Positions 51,249-59,278 of a stretch of 64,000 bases of DNA are shown one piece after another (within the stretch, counting starts at the first letter, position 1; each line of letters begins with the position of its first letter). The position numbers and the translations under genes are program-made. The notes beneath the pieces were generated by a model. The model made no database searches. It was given only the letters and a program-made list of their open reading frames with translations, and was not told where the DNA came from. Location: positions 4,390,257 to 4,454,256 of the forward strand of contig NC_020054.1 in the NCBI RefSeq assembly GCF_000331105.1, given 5' to 3'. Source of the DNA: Fibrella aestuarina BUZ 2 (GTDB lineage: Bacteria; Bacteroidota; Bacteroidia; Cytophagales; Spirosomataceae).

Positions 51249-51255
51249 CGGATGA

Positions 51256-51382
51256 TGGAACGCGGACGACGCGGACTGAACAGATTGACAGGGGTTTTGG
51301 GCTGATTTGACCCGCGCCAGGCGGTTTAGTTGAACCATAAAAATCAGCGCCCATCCGTTTTATCCGCGTCATCCACGTTCCA
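51256..51382. repeat. Long layered inverted repeat between the receptor gene and dps
   Basis: Outer arms 51256-51275 and 51363-51382 pair over 20 bp with two differences, both G-U in RNA; inner arms GCTGATTT (51301-51308) and AAATCAGC (51341-51348) pair perfectly. It starts 8 bp after the receptor stop. The next 98 bp to dps show no other signal. Confidence 0.75.
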
Positions 51383-51480
51383 GTCTCAGTCAACCGCACG
51401 CTCCAACGCAAAAACTCTTTTGGCCTGAACCGGTTAATTCACTAATCAACTCGATTACCAAATTAAATCCGCAACACGCT

Positions 51481-51966
51481 ATGCAGCCCAACATTGGCCT
51501 CGATCAGGACGTGCTCAAAAAAGACAATGAAATCCTGAACGCCTTTCTGTCTGACCTTCACGTACTATACATCAAAACCCGCAAGTTCCACTGGGACGTG
51601 TCGGGACCTAGCTTCAAAGAGTACCACGAATTTTTCGAGGAGCAGTACAACGAACTCGAAGAAGAGATCGATCTGGTTGCCGAGCGTATCCGGCAGTTGG
51701 GTGGTCGCCCGCTGGCAACGATGGCCGACTACATCAAAAATTCGAGCCTGAAAGAAGACCACGACGGCCACATCAAGACGCAGGAGATGTTCAAACGGCT
51801 GCTCGCCGACCACGAGCAGGTAATCCGCGAACTGCGCGAAGACGTGGAAACGACCGACGAAAAACTGGGTGACGCCGGCACGGCTGATTTCCTCACCGGC
51901 CTGATGGAAGCCCATGAAAAAATGGCCTGGATGCTCCGCAAATACCTCAGCGACGAGCGGGGATAA
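51481..51966 (+). CDS. dps: Dps-family ferritin-like DNA-protection protein
   Basis: 161 residues. The ferroxidase ligands line up: H37 (TRKFHWDVSG), H49, D64 and E68 (KEYHEFFEEQYNELEEEIDL; VAERIRQLGG), the spacing found in Dps dodecamers. It stores iron by oxidising it with H2O2 and shields DNA. It has its own upstream gap, and it lies in the same area as the receptor gene (which may import iron), CorA and an exporter. The 42-bp palindrome follows 7 bp after the stop. Confidence 0.95.
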   Translation: MQPNIGLDQDVLKKDNEILNAFLSDLHVLYIKTRKFHWDVSGPSFKEYHEFFEEQYNELEEEIDLVAERIRQLGGRPLATMADYIKNSSLKEDHDGHIKTQEMFKRLLADHEQVIRELREDVETTDEKLGDAGTADFLTGLMEAHEKMAWMLRKYLSDERG

Positions 51967-51972
51967 GAAGTT

Positions 51973-52067
51973 AATGATGAGGTATAAATGATGAATGATG
52001 AATTGGGCTGACGCCGGATGGTGCCGCGTCAGCCCAATTCATCATTCATCATTTATACCTCATCATT
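51973..52067. repeat. 42-bp perfect intergenic palindrome
   Basis: The arms 51973-52014 and 52026-52067 are exact reverse complements with an 11-nt loop (CGGATGGTGCC). It starts 7 bp after the dps stop and ends 5 bp before the corA stop, so it is the gap. The innermost 10 bp of the arm are GGGCTGACGC, a core shared with the palindrome at 55065-55151. The outer arm is made of ATGATGAATGATGAATTG-type words. Confidence 0.95.
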
Positions 52068-52072
52068 CGCTT

Positions 52073-53023
52073 TTACAGCCAGTTCTTCTTCTTGAAGAAC
52101 AGGTACGTTATGCCGGAGGAGAGCAGCATCAGGCCGAGCGCAAAGGCGTACCCGTAGCGCCACGAGACCTCAGGCATGTTGGCGAAGTTCATGCCGTAGA
52201 TGCTGGCAATGAGCGTGGGCGGGAGCAACACCAGCGACAAGACGGTGAAGATCTTGATGATGTTGTTCTGCTCCAGATTCACCAGACCCAGAAAGGTATC
52301 CTGCAAAAACTCGAGCCGCTCGAAGATAAAATTGGTGTGGTCGATGAGCGAGCTGATATCCTTGATCACGATCCGTAACCGCGCCTGCTCTTCGGGCGTG
52401 AACCAGCCGTCGGAGCGGATCATCGCCGAAATCACGCGCTGTTTATCGACGACGTTTTCCCGAATCGACATGGTCAGTTCCTGGAAGTCGTTGATTTGCA
52501 GCAGCATTTCGCGGTCGAGTTTCGCGTCCAGATCCAGCTGTTTGTTAATGGCTTTTACCCGGCTCGACAGCGATTCAACCAGATCGGCGTCGTAGTCAAT
52601 GCGCGACTCGAAAATGGCAATCATGATCTGCGCCCCATCGGTAAACGACGCCCGTCTTAACTTGATCCGCTTCACCATATCGGCAAACGATTTTAGATCG
52701 GCAAAACGGTACGTAAACAGCACGTCGTCTTTCAGCAGAAAGTTGACCGGCACCGTCCGGTACTGATTGTCGCGGTCGGGAATCAGGAAGTTGGAGTTGG
52801 CCACCAGCAACTCATCTTCTTCGATGTACCGCGAGCTGCTCTCGATCTCGGCCTGTTCCTGCTGACTCTGAAAACTGACGTCGAACTTCTCTTCCACACT
52901 CCGAATTTCGTCGGGTGTCGGGTTCTGCAAATCGACCCAGAGCGTTCGTTCCGTATCCTGAAACGAATCGATATCCCGGATTTTCCGTACGGCAGCCTCG
53001 TCCTGCTGAAAAATGCGAATCAT
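52073..53023 (-). CDS. corA: CorA-family magnesium/cobalt transporter
   Basis: A 316-residue pentameric channel. A cytoplasmic N-terminal funnel (about 1-240) ends in the long stalk helix, then two C-terminal membrane helices. The signature GMN is at 277-279 (IYGMNF). The C-terminus is basic (YLFFKKKNWL). It takes up Mg2+ and sometimes Co2+ and Ni2+. A short inverted repeat ACCGTT/AACGGT (53035-53047) precedes the start and may be regulatory. Confidence 0.93.
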   Translation of the reverse strand: MIRIFQQDEAAVRKIRDIDSFQDTERTLWVDLQNPTPDEIRSVEEKFDVSFQSQQEQAEIESSSRYIEEDELLVANSNFLIPDRDNQYRTVPVNFLLKDDVLFTYRFADLKSFADMVKRIKLRRASFTDGAQIMIAIFESRIDYDADLVESLSSRVKAINKQLDLDAKLDREMLLQINDFQELTMSIRENVVDKQRVISAMIRSDGWFTPEEQARLRIVIKDISSLIDHTNFIFERLEFLQDTFLGLVNLEQNNIIKIFTVLSLVLLPPTLIASIYGMNFANMPEVSWRYGYAFALGLMLLSSGITYLFFKKKNWL

Positions 53024-53098
53024 AAAAGGAGTGTACCGTTTAACGGTTGCTGTTTAGTGAACAATGGGGTGAGGCGAGGCGTCAGCCAACTGACAACG

Positions 53099-54301
53099 CT
53101 AGACTGTGAACCGGTTGACTTTCCAGAGATAGCCAACGCCGACCACCGCCAGCACAGCCGCCAGCCCAAAGGCCAGCGGAATAGCGTCGGCCGGGTGATG
53201 CGTATAGAACCAACCGGCAGCTACCGCCCCTAACCCGATGCCTGCTTCGAGGGCGATATAGAGCGTAGCCATCGCCCGGCCCCGCGTGGCTTCGTCGCTG
53301 ACGTCGACCGTCCAGGCCTGTAAGGTGGGCGAGTTCATCCCCCAGGCGAAGCCGTAGAGAATAGCCGACCCAAAAAACAGCCAGACAGAGTCGGTCAGGG
53401 CCAGCATCACCAGCGAAATGGCCAGCACGGTCGTTGACCCGATCAGCACCGGCACCCGTCCGTAGCGATCCGACGACTTGGCCAACGTGAGGCGAATGAG
53501 CAGGGAAGCCAGCGTATACAACGCGAAAAACCACCCTTTGTTGGTCACGCCCACCGAGGCACTGAGCGCGGGCGCCAGGGTGATAACCACCCCAGAGGCA
53601 AAGGAGTTGAGCAGTTGCACGAAAAAGGGTTGCCGTGCGCCCCAGTCGAACCACTCGTCGCGGCGCAGGCGCAGCAGACTAAACCGAAATGGCTGACGGT
53701 TTTCGAGCGTTTCGGGCAGGCGCATCAGAATCAGGATGGACAGCAACGCAAACGCCGACGACGTGTAGAACATGGTGTTCATCGACGCGTTGTTGACCAG
53801 GAATGAGCCAATTACCGGCCCCAGCGACATGCCCGTGGCCGTAAACAGCCCCAGCGCGCCCATCGCCTCGCCCCGTCGGTGCGCATTGACCACGTCGGCG
53901 ACGTAGGCCGAGGTGGCGGTGGGTTTGGTGCCGGTTGAGAAACCATGTACGAGGCGGAGGGTAAGGAACCCGGCAACCGTGATGAGCCAGGGGTATAGCA
54001 GCCCGCAAACAAAGCACACCAGCGCCCCGAACGCCATCACCGGCACCCGCCCGATGGTGTCGGTGAGCTTACCGCTAAAGGGTCGCGAAATACCCGCCGT
54101 GAGCGTAAACAGCGCAATCACCCAACCGATGTATTCGCGCCCGCCGAGACCCGTCAGGTAGTCGGGCAACTCGGGAATCATCATCGAAAAACTGGCAGAA
54201 AACAAGAAGTTGCTCAGGCATAGCAGCCAGAACGGGAGCGTGTACAGCGTGGGCTGTTCCACAGATTCGAGTGTGGTAGCGGGGATGGTTGACTTCGGCA
54301 A
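53099..54301 (-). CDS. Major facilitator superfamily transporter
   Basis: 400 residues with 12 membrane helices. The MFS loop motifs are visible: GKLTDTIGRVPVMAFG between helices 2 and 3 (the G-x-x-x-D-x-x-G-R/K pattern) and a matching KSSDRYGRVPVLIGS in the second half. The pattern is that of drug or metabolite exporters (DHA-like), but the substrate cannot be told. An exact TACCTTTG -7 box precedes it at 54327-54334. Confidence 0.9.
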   Translation of the reverse strand: MPKSTIPATTLESVEQPTLYTLPFWLLCLSNFLFSASFSMMIPELPDYLTGLGGREYIGWVIALFTLTAGISRPFSGKLTDTIGRVPVMAFGALVCFVCGLLYPWLITVAGFLTLRLVHGFSTGTKPTATSAYVADVVNAHRRGEAMGALGLFTATGMSLGPVIGSFLVNNASMNTMFYTSSAFALLSILILMRLPETLENRQPFRFSLLRLRRDEWFDWGARQPFFVQLLNSFASGVVITLAPALSASVGVTNKGWFFALYTLASLLIRLTLAKSSDRYGRVPVLIGSTTVLAISLVMLALTDSVWLFFGSAILYGFAWGMNSPTLQAWTVDVSDEATRGRAMATLYIALEAGIGLGAVAAGWFYTHHPADAIPLAFGLAAVLAVVGVGYLWKVNRFTV

Positions 54302-54326
54302 GTGACGACGCAGACGGTTACGCCCA

Positions 54327-54334
54327 CAAAGGTA
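54327..54334 (-). promoter_or_regulatory. -7 promoter box of the MFS gene
   Basis: It reads TACCTTTG on the minus strand, an exact TAnnTTTG match, predicting +1 near 54320 and a leader of about 19 nt. The remainder of the 216-bp gap to 54517 is AT-rich, with no other signal that I recognise. Confidence 0.55.
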
Positions 54335-54517
54335 GAGCGTTTGCTACTAGCTGAGGCACCTGTTTTTAACTTCTGGCTAAGTGCCTGTTTAGGGCATTTT
54401 CATCCCAAATTTAATTGCTGTTAAATAGCCCGGCCCGGCCAATCGAGTAGCAACATTCTCAATTTAGGTGGCGTTCTCTCGCTGTAACCCGTTCGGCTAC
54501 GGCCGAGCAACTGACCT

Positions 54518-54772
54518 ATGAAAAAGCTGGCCCGCCACTCGCTCTATCTGGCTCTGTTTATGGGGGCGCTACTCACCGTGGCTGGCCTTAGCCTTTACCG
54601 TGAACTGCCCGTTTTTATGGTACTGGCCACGGTCATTGCCATCCTCGCCGGTATGTCTTTGCTGGCGTGGGCCTTCTTCACGTTGGCCGGGCGCTCATCG
54701 GCGACAAGGTCTACCCGGCAACCGGATGTCCCGAAGTCCTCGGGCGCCATGAGCGAAAGCTCTTCTTATTGA
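54518..54772 (+). CDS. Small two-helix membrane protein (84 aa)
   Basis: MKKLARHSLYLALFMGALLT... Two hydrophobic helices (about 9-27 and 32-56; VFMVLATVIAILAGMSLLAW) and a Ser/Thr-rich polar C-terminus (SSATRSTRQPDVPKSSGAMS). It has its own start and is followed by another tiny membrane gene. No family is recognised; probably Cytophagales-specific. Confidence 0.6.
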   Translation: MKKLARHSLYLALFMGALLTVAGLSLYRELPVFMVLATVIAILAGMSLLAWAFFTLAGRSSATRSTRQPDVPKSSGAMSESSSY

Positions 54773-54869
54773 AAACGCGTTAAAAAGGGGGCGTTCAGGC
54801 GGGTTCGCCAAACACTATCGGAGTGAAGGGGTTCTGCTTTTTGCACAACCTGTTAAAACACACTACTCT

Positions 54870-55070
54870 ATGAAGACGCTACTGCAACGCTACACCCTGT
54901 TTTCGTTTCTGTTTATGCTGCTGCTCACCATGAGTAGCTGCGAGGCCATCGGCAGCATTTTCAAGGCAGGTGCCTGGACGGGCGCCATCGCCGTTATCCT
55001 GGTCATTGGTGTCGTTATCTGGCTCTTTGCCAAGCTCCTTGGCGGCGGCGGAAATCGAGGCAGTGTTTAA
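54870..55070 (+). CDS. Small membrane/lipoprotein (66 aa)
   Basis: MKTLLQRYTLFSFLFMLLLT, then SSC (Cys 24, lipobox MSSC), then a second helix (AGAWTGAIAVILVIGVVIWL) and a Gly-rich end. Similar small proteins in Bacteroidota are sometimes labelled phosphatidate cytidylyltransferase, which is not supported because they lack that enzyme's helices and motif. The function is unknown. Its stop lies inside the left arm of the next inverted repeat. Confidence 0.62.
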   Translation: MKTLLQRYTLFSFLFMLLLTMSSCEAIGSIFKAGAWTGAIAVILVIGVVIWLFAKLLGGGGNRGSV

Positions 55071-55151
55071 TGTTTGAGGGGTAAGGCTGGCTGACGCGCA
55101 ATTACTCATGCGTCAGCCAACCTTAACCCTCTCAGACGTTAAACATTAAAC
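55065..55151. repeat. Layered intergenic palindrome with GGCTGACGC core
   Basis: Three tiers: outer GTTTAATGTTT (55065-55075) with AAACATTAAAC (55141-55151); middle GAGGGGTAAGG (55076-55086) with CCTTAACCCTC (55121-55131), one mismatch; core TGGCTGACGC (55088-55097) with GCGTCAGCCA (55110-55119), loop GCAATTACTCAT. It overlaps the stop of the small gene (ends 55070) and ends next to the stop at 55153. Confidence 0.9.
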
Positions 55152-55152
55152 G

Positions 55153-55854
55153 CTATTTCCTCACTTGCGCCATGGCTTTGCCGGTCAGTTGCAGCGACGT
55201 ACCTGGCGCGGCATCGAGCGTAAAGCCTTTGCTGAACTCGTTGTATTGATGCAGCGAGCTGCTGTCCCGCAGGGTGATTGCGGCCTGCTCGATCCGATTA
55301 CCGTCTTTAGCGATCGTCAGATGATTTTTACCTGCTAATAAAGCGGTGAGCTGTTGAAACTGTACTTTCTTCAGGCTTAGATCACCCGTTTTGCCCAGTT
55401 GAGTGAGCGTCAGGGTAGCCCCGGCAAAATCACTTAGCTGCGCTGAAGCGTCAATGGTTGTGAGGCTGGTCAGTGCTGGACATTGCACCCGAATCGCCGG
55501 ACGATAGGCCCCTTCGTAGTCAGTTGACGGGCGTCGTTGTGGTTCGGGTTTCAATGTGAGCAAAAGCGTATCGTTGACTACGTTGGCGACGTACCCAGCC
55601 TTTGTGTCAGTACCGACACTGAGCGTATCCACCAGCAGGCGCGTGGTGGCAGCCCGTTCGATCTCCACGCTTCGCTCAAACGGCCCGCTGATTTTTATGG
55701 CCCGGAACGCCGCCAGAGGCACCTTTTTCCAGCGCCCGTATTTGTCTGATTTGTCGAGGGCATCGTATTGCCGCCGGAGCGAAATCGTGGCTCCGAACGT
55801 GGCAACCACCAGCCCCAACAAGAGGCCGAGAAGAAGTTTACTGCTGGTTTTCAT
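55153..55854 (-). CDS. DUF2807 (GIN-domain) putative surface protein
   Basis: 233 residues with an N-terminal hydrophobic helix (SKLLLGLLLGLVVATFGATI). Beta-helix-like repeats follow (FRAIKISGPFERSVEIERAA, LTSLTTIDASAQLSDFAGAT, LTVRLDSSSLHQYNEF-type strands), as in GIN-domain adhesin-like proteins. It overlaps the GntR gene by 4 bp (ATGA), so it is the last member of a four-gene operon. DUF2807 proteins commonly accompany YtrA-type ABC operons in Bacteroidota; the role is unknown. Confidence 0.8.
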   Translation of the reverse strand: MKTSSKLLLGLLLGLVVATFGATISLRRQYDALDKSDKYGRWKKVPLAAFRAIKISGPFERSVEIERAATTRLLVDTLSVGTDTKAGYVANVVNDTLLLTLKPEPQRRPSTDYEGAYRPAIRVQCPALTSLTTIDASAQLSDFAGATLTLTQLGKTGDLSLKKVQFQQLTALLAGKNHLTIAKDGNRIEQAAITLRDSSSLHQYNEFSKGFTLDAAPGTSLQLTGKAMAQVRK

Positions 55855-56225
55855 GGGGTAGTCAGTTGAAAGGCATTGAAACGGGTTTCGAGGTCGGCGA
55901 TACTGATGCCCAGCAACTGCATCGTGCGGAATACGTCGGGCAGTTCCTGCTCCAGAAAGCGGGTTCGGCGCATCGTCAGCACCAAGGCAGGAGCCTCGTC
56001 GGCGGTGAAGTAGCCCATACCCCGTTTGTTATAGATGATGCCCTGTTGTTGGAGGAAATCAAAGGCCCGCATCGCCGTGTTGGGGTTTACTTCGAGCGAC
56101 GAGCCCAACTCGCGCACCGACGGAATCCGTTCGCCGGCGGGCCAGGTACGTTGCAGAATCTGCTCGCCCATGTATTCGGCGATTTGCAGGTAGATGGGTT
56201 GCTTATCGGTGAATTCCATGATCAT
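55851..56225 (-). CDS. GntR/YtrA-subfamily transcriptional repressor
   Basis: A 124-residue regulator with a GntR winged helix at the N-terminus (QPIYLQIAEYMGEQILQRTW, RIPSVRELGSSLEVNPNTAM, RAFDFLQQQGIIYNKRGMGY) and only a short C-terminal helical tail, the hallmark of the YtrA subfamily that controls ABC transporters. The start at 56225 overlaps the permease stop; an alternative ATG lies two codons later. A matching operator (AGTGTA-N12-TACACT) lies at the operon start. Confidence 0.9.
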   Translation of the reverse strand: MIMEFTDKQPIYLQIAEYMGEQILQRTWPAGERIPSVRELGSSLEVNPNTAMRAFDFLQQQGIIYNKRGMGYFTADEAPALVLTMRRTRFLEQELPDVFRTMQLLGISIADLETRFNAFQLTTP

Positions 56226-57031
56226 CAGCGTTCTATTTCGTTGAACCGAACCCGCGTCGTAATCCAGAGCATCAGCACGATGGCCCCATACACCAACCAG
56301 CTAACCCAACCCGGCAGAAAAACCTGCTGATAATTAGCCTTGTCGACCACGGTAAGGCGGCCAAACGGAAAACTAACGTGCACCTCCAGGCCGCGGAAGA
56401 CCAGCCCGGTGATAAACTGATACAGCACGAAGAAGCCAACGAAGGCCACAATGCCAACACCAACGTTTCGGACCAGCACGCCACGACGGAAATAAAAGCT
56501 GCCCAGCAAGCACAGGGCCAGGCAGAGCAAAAAGGCATACAGGCTGAAAAACAAAGCGCTCCCGTCGGAGTGCTTGCCCGGCCCAAAAAACACCAGCGAC
56601 GACGTGTAATGCGTTTGTCCCGGTTTGAGATGGGTGTTGGCAACGGAAAAGGCGACCGCCTCATAACCGAAATAGATTCCGATAAAGACCGCCAGCGCCA
56701 GCAGACAATACAGAACCCCCAGCCAGAATTTTTCGGTGCGGGAGGCCGGGATCATCAGGTACGCAATCGCCGACTCCTGCCGAAACAGCGCGCTGAATAC
56801 GTCACTACCCATACCCGCTACCAGCACAATGGCCAGAAAAAGAAAGACGGCGAAATTGGTCTGATTATCAAATGCATTGAAGAATATCTTATCGGTAGCC
56901 ATCAGGCGCGACAAGTATAGTACACAGACCGTAAGCAGGGCGCCAACACCGATCAGGTACGTTCGGCCTTTGGTGGCCCAGAGCCAGCGGTGCAGCCGGG
57001 CAAAGCGAGTGAAGGAGAAGGTCTGGTTCAT
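56225..57031 (-). CDS. ABC transporter membrane protein
   Basis: 268 residues with about six hydrophobic segments (for example TYLIGVGALLTVCVLYLSRL, TNFAVFLFLAIVLVAGMGSD, VGIVAFVGFFVLYQFITGLV). It starts 4 bp inside the ATPase end (ATGA overlap) and ends on the GntR start, so translation is coupled. It has no sequence motif of its own, but position makes it the permease partner of the ATPase at 57028. Confidence 0.82.
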   Translation of the reverse strand: MNQTFSFTRFARLHRWLWATKGRTYLIGVGALLTVCVLYLSRLMATDKIFFNAFDNQTNFAVFLFLAIVLVAGMGSDVFSALFRQESAIAYLMIPASRTEKFWLGVLYCLLALAVFIGIYFGYEAVAFSVANTHLKPGQTHYTSSLVFFGPGKHSDGSALFFSLYAFLLCLALCLLGSFYFRRGVLVRNVGVGIVAFVGFFVLYQFITGLVFRGLEVHVSFPFGRLTVVDKANYQQVFLPGWVSWLVYGAIVLMLWITTRVRFNEIER

Positions 57032-57894
57032 GGCAGTTGGGTCGAGAACAGGCGTTTGATGCGTTGGGGATTGTTGACGGCCGCATTGAACAGGCGTTCG
57101 AGGTCGACGGGCGTATCGTCGGTGGGGTCGTCGTTTTCACGCACCACCAGTTGCCCGCGCAGGCCCGGTTCGGCATAGAGCACGTCGGCAGGTAAGCGGG
57201 CCGGAACGGTTTCGGCCAGGCGCTCGAAGCGGAGGCGTTGCCCAACGCGCTCCAGCGGGGCCGCCAACAGCATCTCGTGGTCATTGAGCACCACCACGGC
57301 GTCGATCAGCGCGTCAAGATCACGGACCTGATGCGTCGAAATCAGTACCAGCCGGTCGGGTGCCAGCGCCGCCGATACCACCTTCCGAAACTGCGTTTTC
57401 GACGGAATATCCAGGCCGTTGGTGGGCTCGTCCATCAGCAACACGCTGGTGTTGGTCGCCAGCCCGAAGCTGATAAACACCTTCTTACGCTGCCCCAGTG
57501 AGAGCGCGTTGAGCTTACCGATTGTCTCGGGCAACTGAAACGTGCGCAGGTACGTCTGGAACTGCTCCTGGCTGAATTTCGGGTAGAAGGCGCTCAGCGT
57601 TCGCACGTAGGTGTCGAGCGTCATCGAGGGCGTATCCGTTTCTTCGGGCAGCAAAAAAACGTCTTCCAGAAACGCCGGGCTGCGGTGGCGCGGGTCGTGG
57701 GTATTCACCCGTAGCTGACCCTCGGTGGGGTACAACAGCCCGGCCATCAGCCGCAGCAGACTCGACTTACCCGCCCCGTTCGACCCGAGCAGGCCGTAGA
57801 TATGGCCCGGCTCCAATTGAAGCGAGAGGTGTCGCAACACGGGCGGTTTCCGGCCGTAGCGAAAGGTTAGGTTGGTTAATTCGATGGTCGCCAT
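57028..57894 (-). CDS. ABC transporter ATP-binding protein
   Basis: 288 residues. Walker A GSNGAGKS (37-44), signature LSLGQ (131-135), Walker B LLMDEP (152-157) and the H-loop ISTHQVRD are all present. It is the first gene of a four-gene operon (ATPase, permease, GntR, DUF2807), like the ytr operon of Firmicutes. Exporters of this layout are linked with cell-envelope stress in other bacteria; no substrate can be named here. The operator palindrome abuts its start codon. Confidence 0.93.
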   Translation of the reverse strand: MATIELTNLTFRYGRKPPVLRHLSLQLEPGHIYGLLGSNGAGKSSLLRLMAGLLYPTEGQLRVNTHDPRHRSPAFLEDVFLLPEETDTPSMTLDTYVRTLSAFYPKFSQEQFQTYLRTFQLPETIGKLNALSLGQRKKVFISFGLATNTSVLLMDEPTNGLDIPSKTQFRKVVSAALAPDRLVLISTHQVRDLDALIDAVVVLNDHEMLLAAPLERVGQRLRFERLAETVPARLPADVLYAEPGLRGQLVVRENDDPTDDTPVDLERLFNAAVNNPQRIKRLFSTQLP

Positions 57895-57918
57895 AGTGTA
57901 TTAGATCATTAATACACT
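57895..57918 (-). promoter_or_regulatory. YtrA-type operator of the ABC operon
   Basis: AGTGTATTA (57895-57903) and TAATACACT (57910-57918) are a perfect 9-bp inverted repeat around a 6-bp spacer, directly against the ATG at 57894. In YtrA notation it reads AGTGTA-N12-TACACT, close to the operator known for Bacillus YtrA (AGTGTA-N13-TACACT, from memory). With a YtrA-type repressor two genes downstream, self-repression is likely. Confidence 0.8.
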
Positions 57919-58003
57919 GCAATAGTAAGCATTCTTTCCAAAAAGCAATAGGCTGGCGAAAAAATGTGCGCGGCTTTTTACCGGGCGGTGCGGTGTTGCG
58001 CCT

Positions 58004-58011
58004 TAGTTTTG
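58004..58011 (+). promoter_or_regulatory. -7 promoter box of anmK
   Basis: TAGTTTTG is an exact TAnnTTTG match, 25 bp before the anmK ATG; it predicts a leader of about 19 nt. Confidence 0.55.
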
Positions 58012-58036
58012 GCGACTGATCTGCGCTGGCCCGTTT

Positions 58037-59239
58037 ATGAACCCACAACTTCAACGTCTGTACGACATTGCTCAAAAACCCGAACGCCGCATCGTGGGGC
58101 TCATGTCAGGTACGTCGCTCGATGGCCTCGACGTGGCGCTTTGCCGCATCACGGGTAGCGGCGGCGACACGCACGTAACCCTCGAGCAGTTTACGACCGT
58201 GCCTTATGACGAGCCCTTCAAAGACAGCATCCGGGCCGTTTTCGCCAAAAAACAAATCGATTTTGAGCACCTGACGCTGCTGAACGAGCAGATCGGCACG
58301 CTACACGGCCACTGGGTAACCGATTGCCTACGTACCTGGAACGTACCCGCCGACGCAGTCGACCTGGTGGCCAGCCACGGACAAACCGTCTATCACGCGC
58401 CGCAGCAGCAGCACGGGCGGGCCGGCTACCCCAACGCGACCCTGCAAATTGGCGACGGCGACCATGTGGCAGCAGCAGCGGGCATCATCACACTCAGCGA
58501 TTTCCGGCAACGGCATGTGGCGCATGGCGGCGAAGGGGCCCCCCTGGCGGTGTATGGCGACTACTTTGTGTTTTCGCAGGCGGGGGAAGACCGCATTCTG
58601 CTCAATATGGGCGGGATTGCCAACTTCACGTACCTGCCCGGCTCGCTCGATGCGGGCGTAGTCTTCACCACCGACACCGGCCCCGGCAACACCCTGCTCG
58701 ACGCCTACGCCCGTCATTATACGGGTAAGTCCTACGACGAAAACGGCCAGATGGCTGCCCGGGGGCACGTGAGCACCGACCTGCTCGCGGCTCTGCTCGA
58801 CCATCCTTTTTTTGCGCACCCCTTTCCCAAAACGACCGGCCCCGAAGTGTTCAACATGGCCTACGTTCGGGATGCCCAACAGCGGAGCCTGACGACCGAT
58901 CTGGCTGCCGACGATCTGATGGCGACCCTGACCCGCTTTAGCGCCGAAAGCATCACCAACGCCATCGGGCAAACGCTCCAACAGGCTGGCATCCAACGTC
59001 CCCGGATCTACATGAGTGGCGGCGGCGCGCACAACCCCATCCTCACCCAAACCATCGCCCGCTTGCTTCCCGGTTGTACCTTTGCCAAAACCGACGAACT
59101 GGGTATACCCGGCGACGCCAAAGAAGCCATTCTGTTTGCCGTGCTGGCCAACGAAGCCCTCGCGGGTGGCAGCACTAACTTCGGCGACCGCCAGGGCGTC
59201 CCCAGCGTGACGATGGGAAAGATTAGCTTTTATAAGTGA
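58037..59239 (+). CDS. anmK: Anhydro-N-acetylmuramic acid kinase
   Basis: 400 residues of the sugar-kinase/actin fold. The signature GLMSGTSLDGLDVAL (21-35) is at the N-terminus, with GHWVTDCL, VASHGQTVYH, VFTTDTGPGNTLLDAYARHY and YMSGGGAHNPILTQTIARLL later. It phosphorylates and opens 1,6-anhydro-MurNAc released by lytic transglycosylases, feeding peptidoglycan recycling. Length is typical. lhgO follows after a 39-bp gap with a GC-rich hairpin. Confidence 0.95.
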   Translation: MNPQLQRLYDIAQKPERRIVGLMSGTSLDGLDVALCRITGSGGDTHVTLEQFTTVPYDEPFKDSIRAVFAKKQIDFEHLTLLNEQIGTLHGHWVTDCLRTWNVPADAVDLVASHGQTVYHAPQQQHGRAGYPNATLQIGDGDHVAAAAGIITLSDFRQRHVAHGGEGAPLAVYGDYFVFSQAGEDRILLNMGGIANFTYLPGSLDAGVVFTTDTGPGNTLLDAYARHYTGKSYDENGQMAARGHVSTDLLAALLDHPFFAHPFPKTTGPEVFNMAYVRDAQQRSLTTDLAADDLMATLTRFSAESITNAIGQTLQQAGIQRPRIYMSGGGAHNPILTQTIARLLPGCTFAKTDELGIPGDAKEAILFAVLANEALAGGSTNFGDRQGVPSVTMGKISFYK

Positions 59240-59247
59240 TGACATAT

Positions 59248-59267
59248 CCCCCGCGTCCGGGCGGGGG
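59248..59267. promoter_or_regulatory. GC-rich hairpin between anmK and lhgO
   Basis: CCCCCGC (59248-59254) and GCGGGGG (59261-59267) form a 7-bp stem with a 6-nt loop, ending 11 bp before the lhgO ATG. No T-run follows, so it may act on mRNA stability or translation rather than as a terminator. Confidence 0.6.
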
Positions 59268-59278
59268 CAACCTGAAAA

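Noticed and set aside
54870..55070. Phosphatidate cytidylyltransferase label for the 66-residue membrane protein
   Set aside because: It is far too short and lacks the conserved C-terminal signature of that enzyme.
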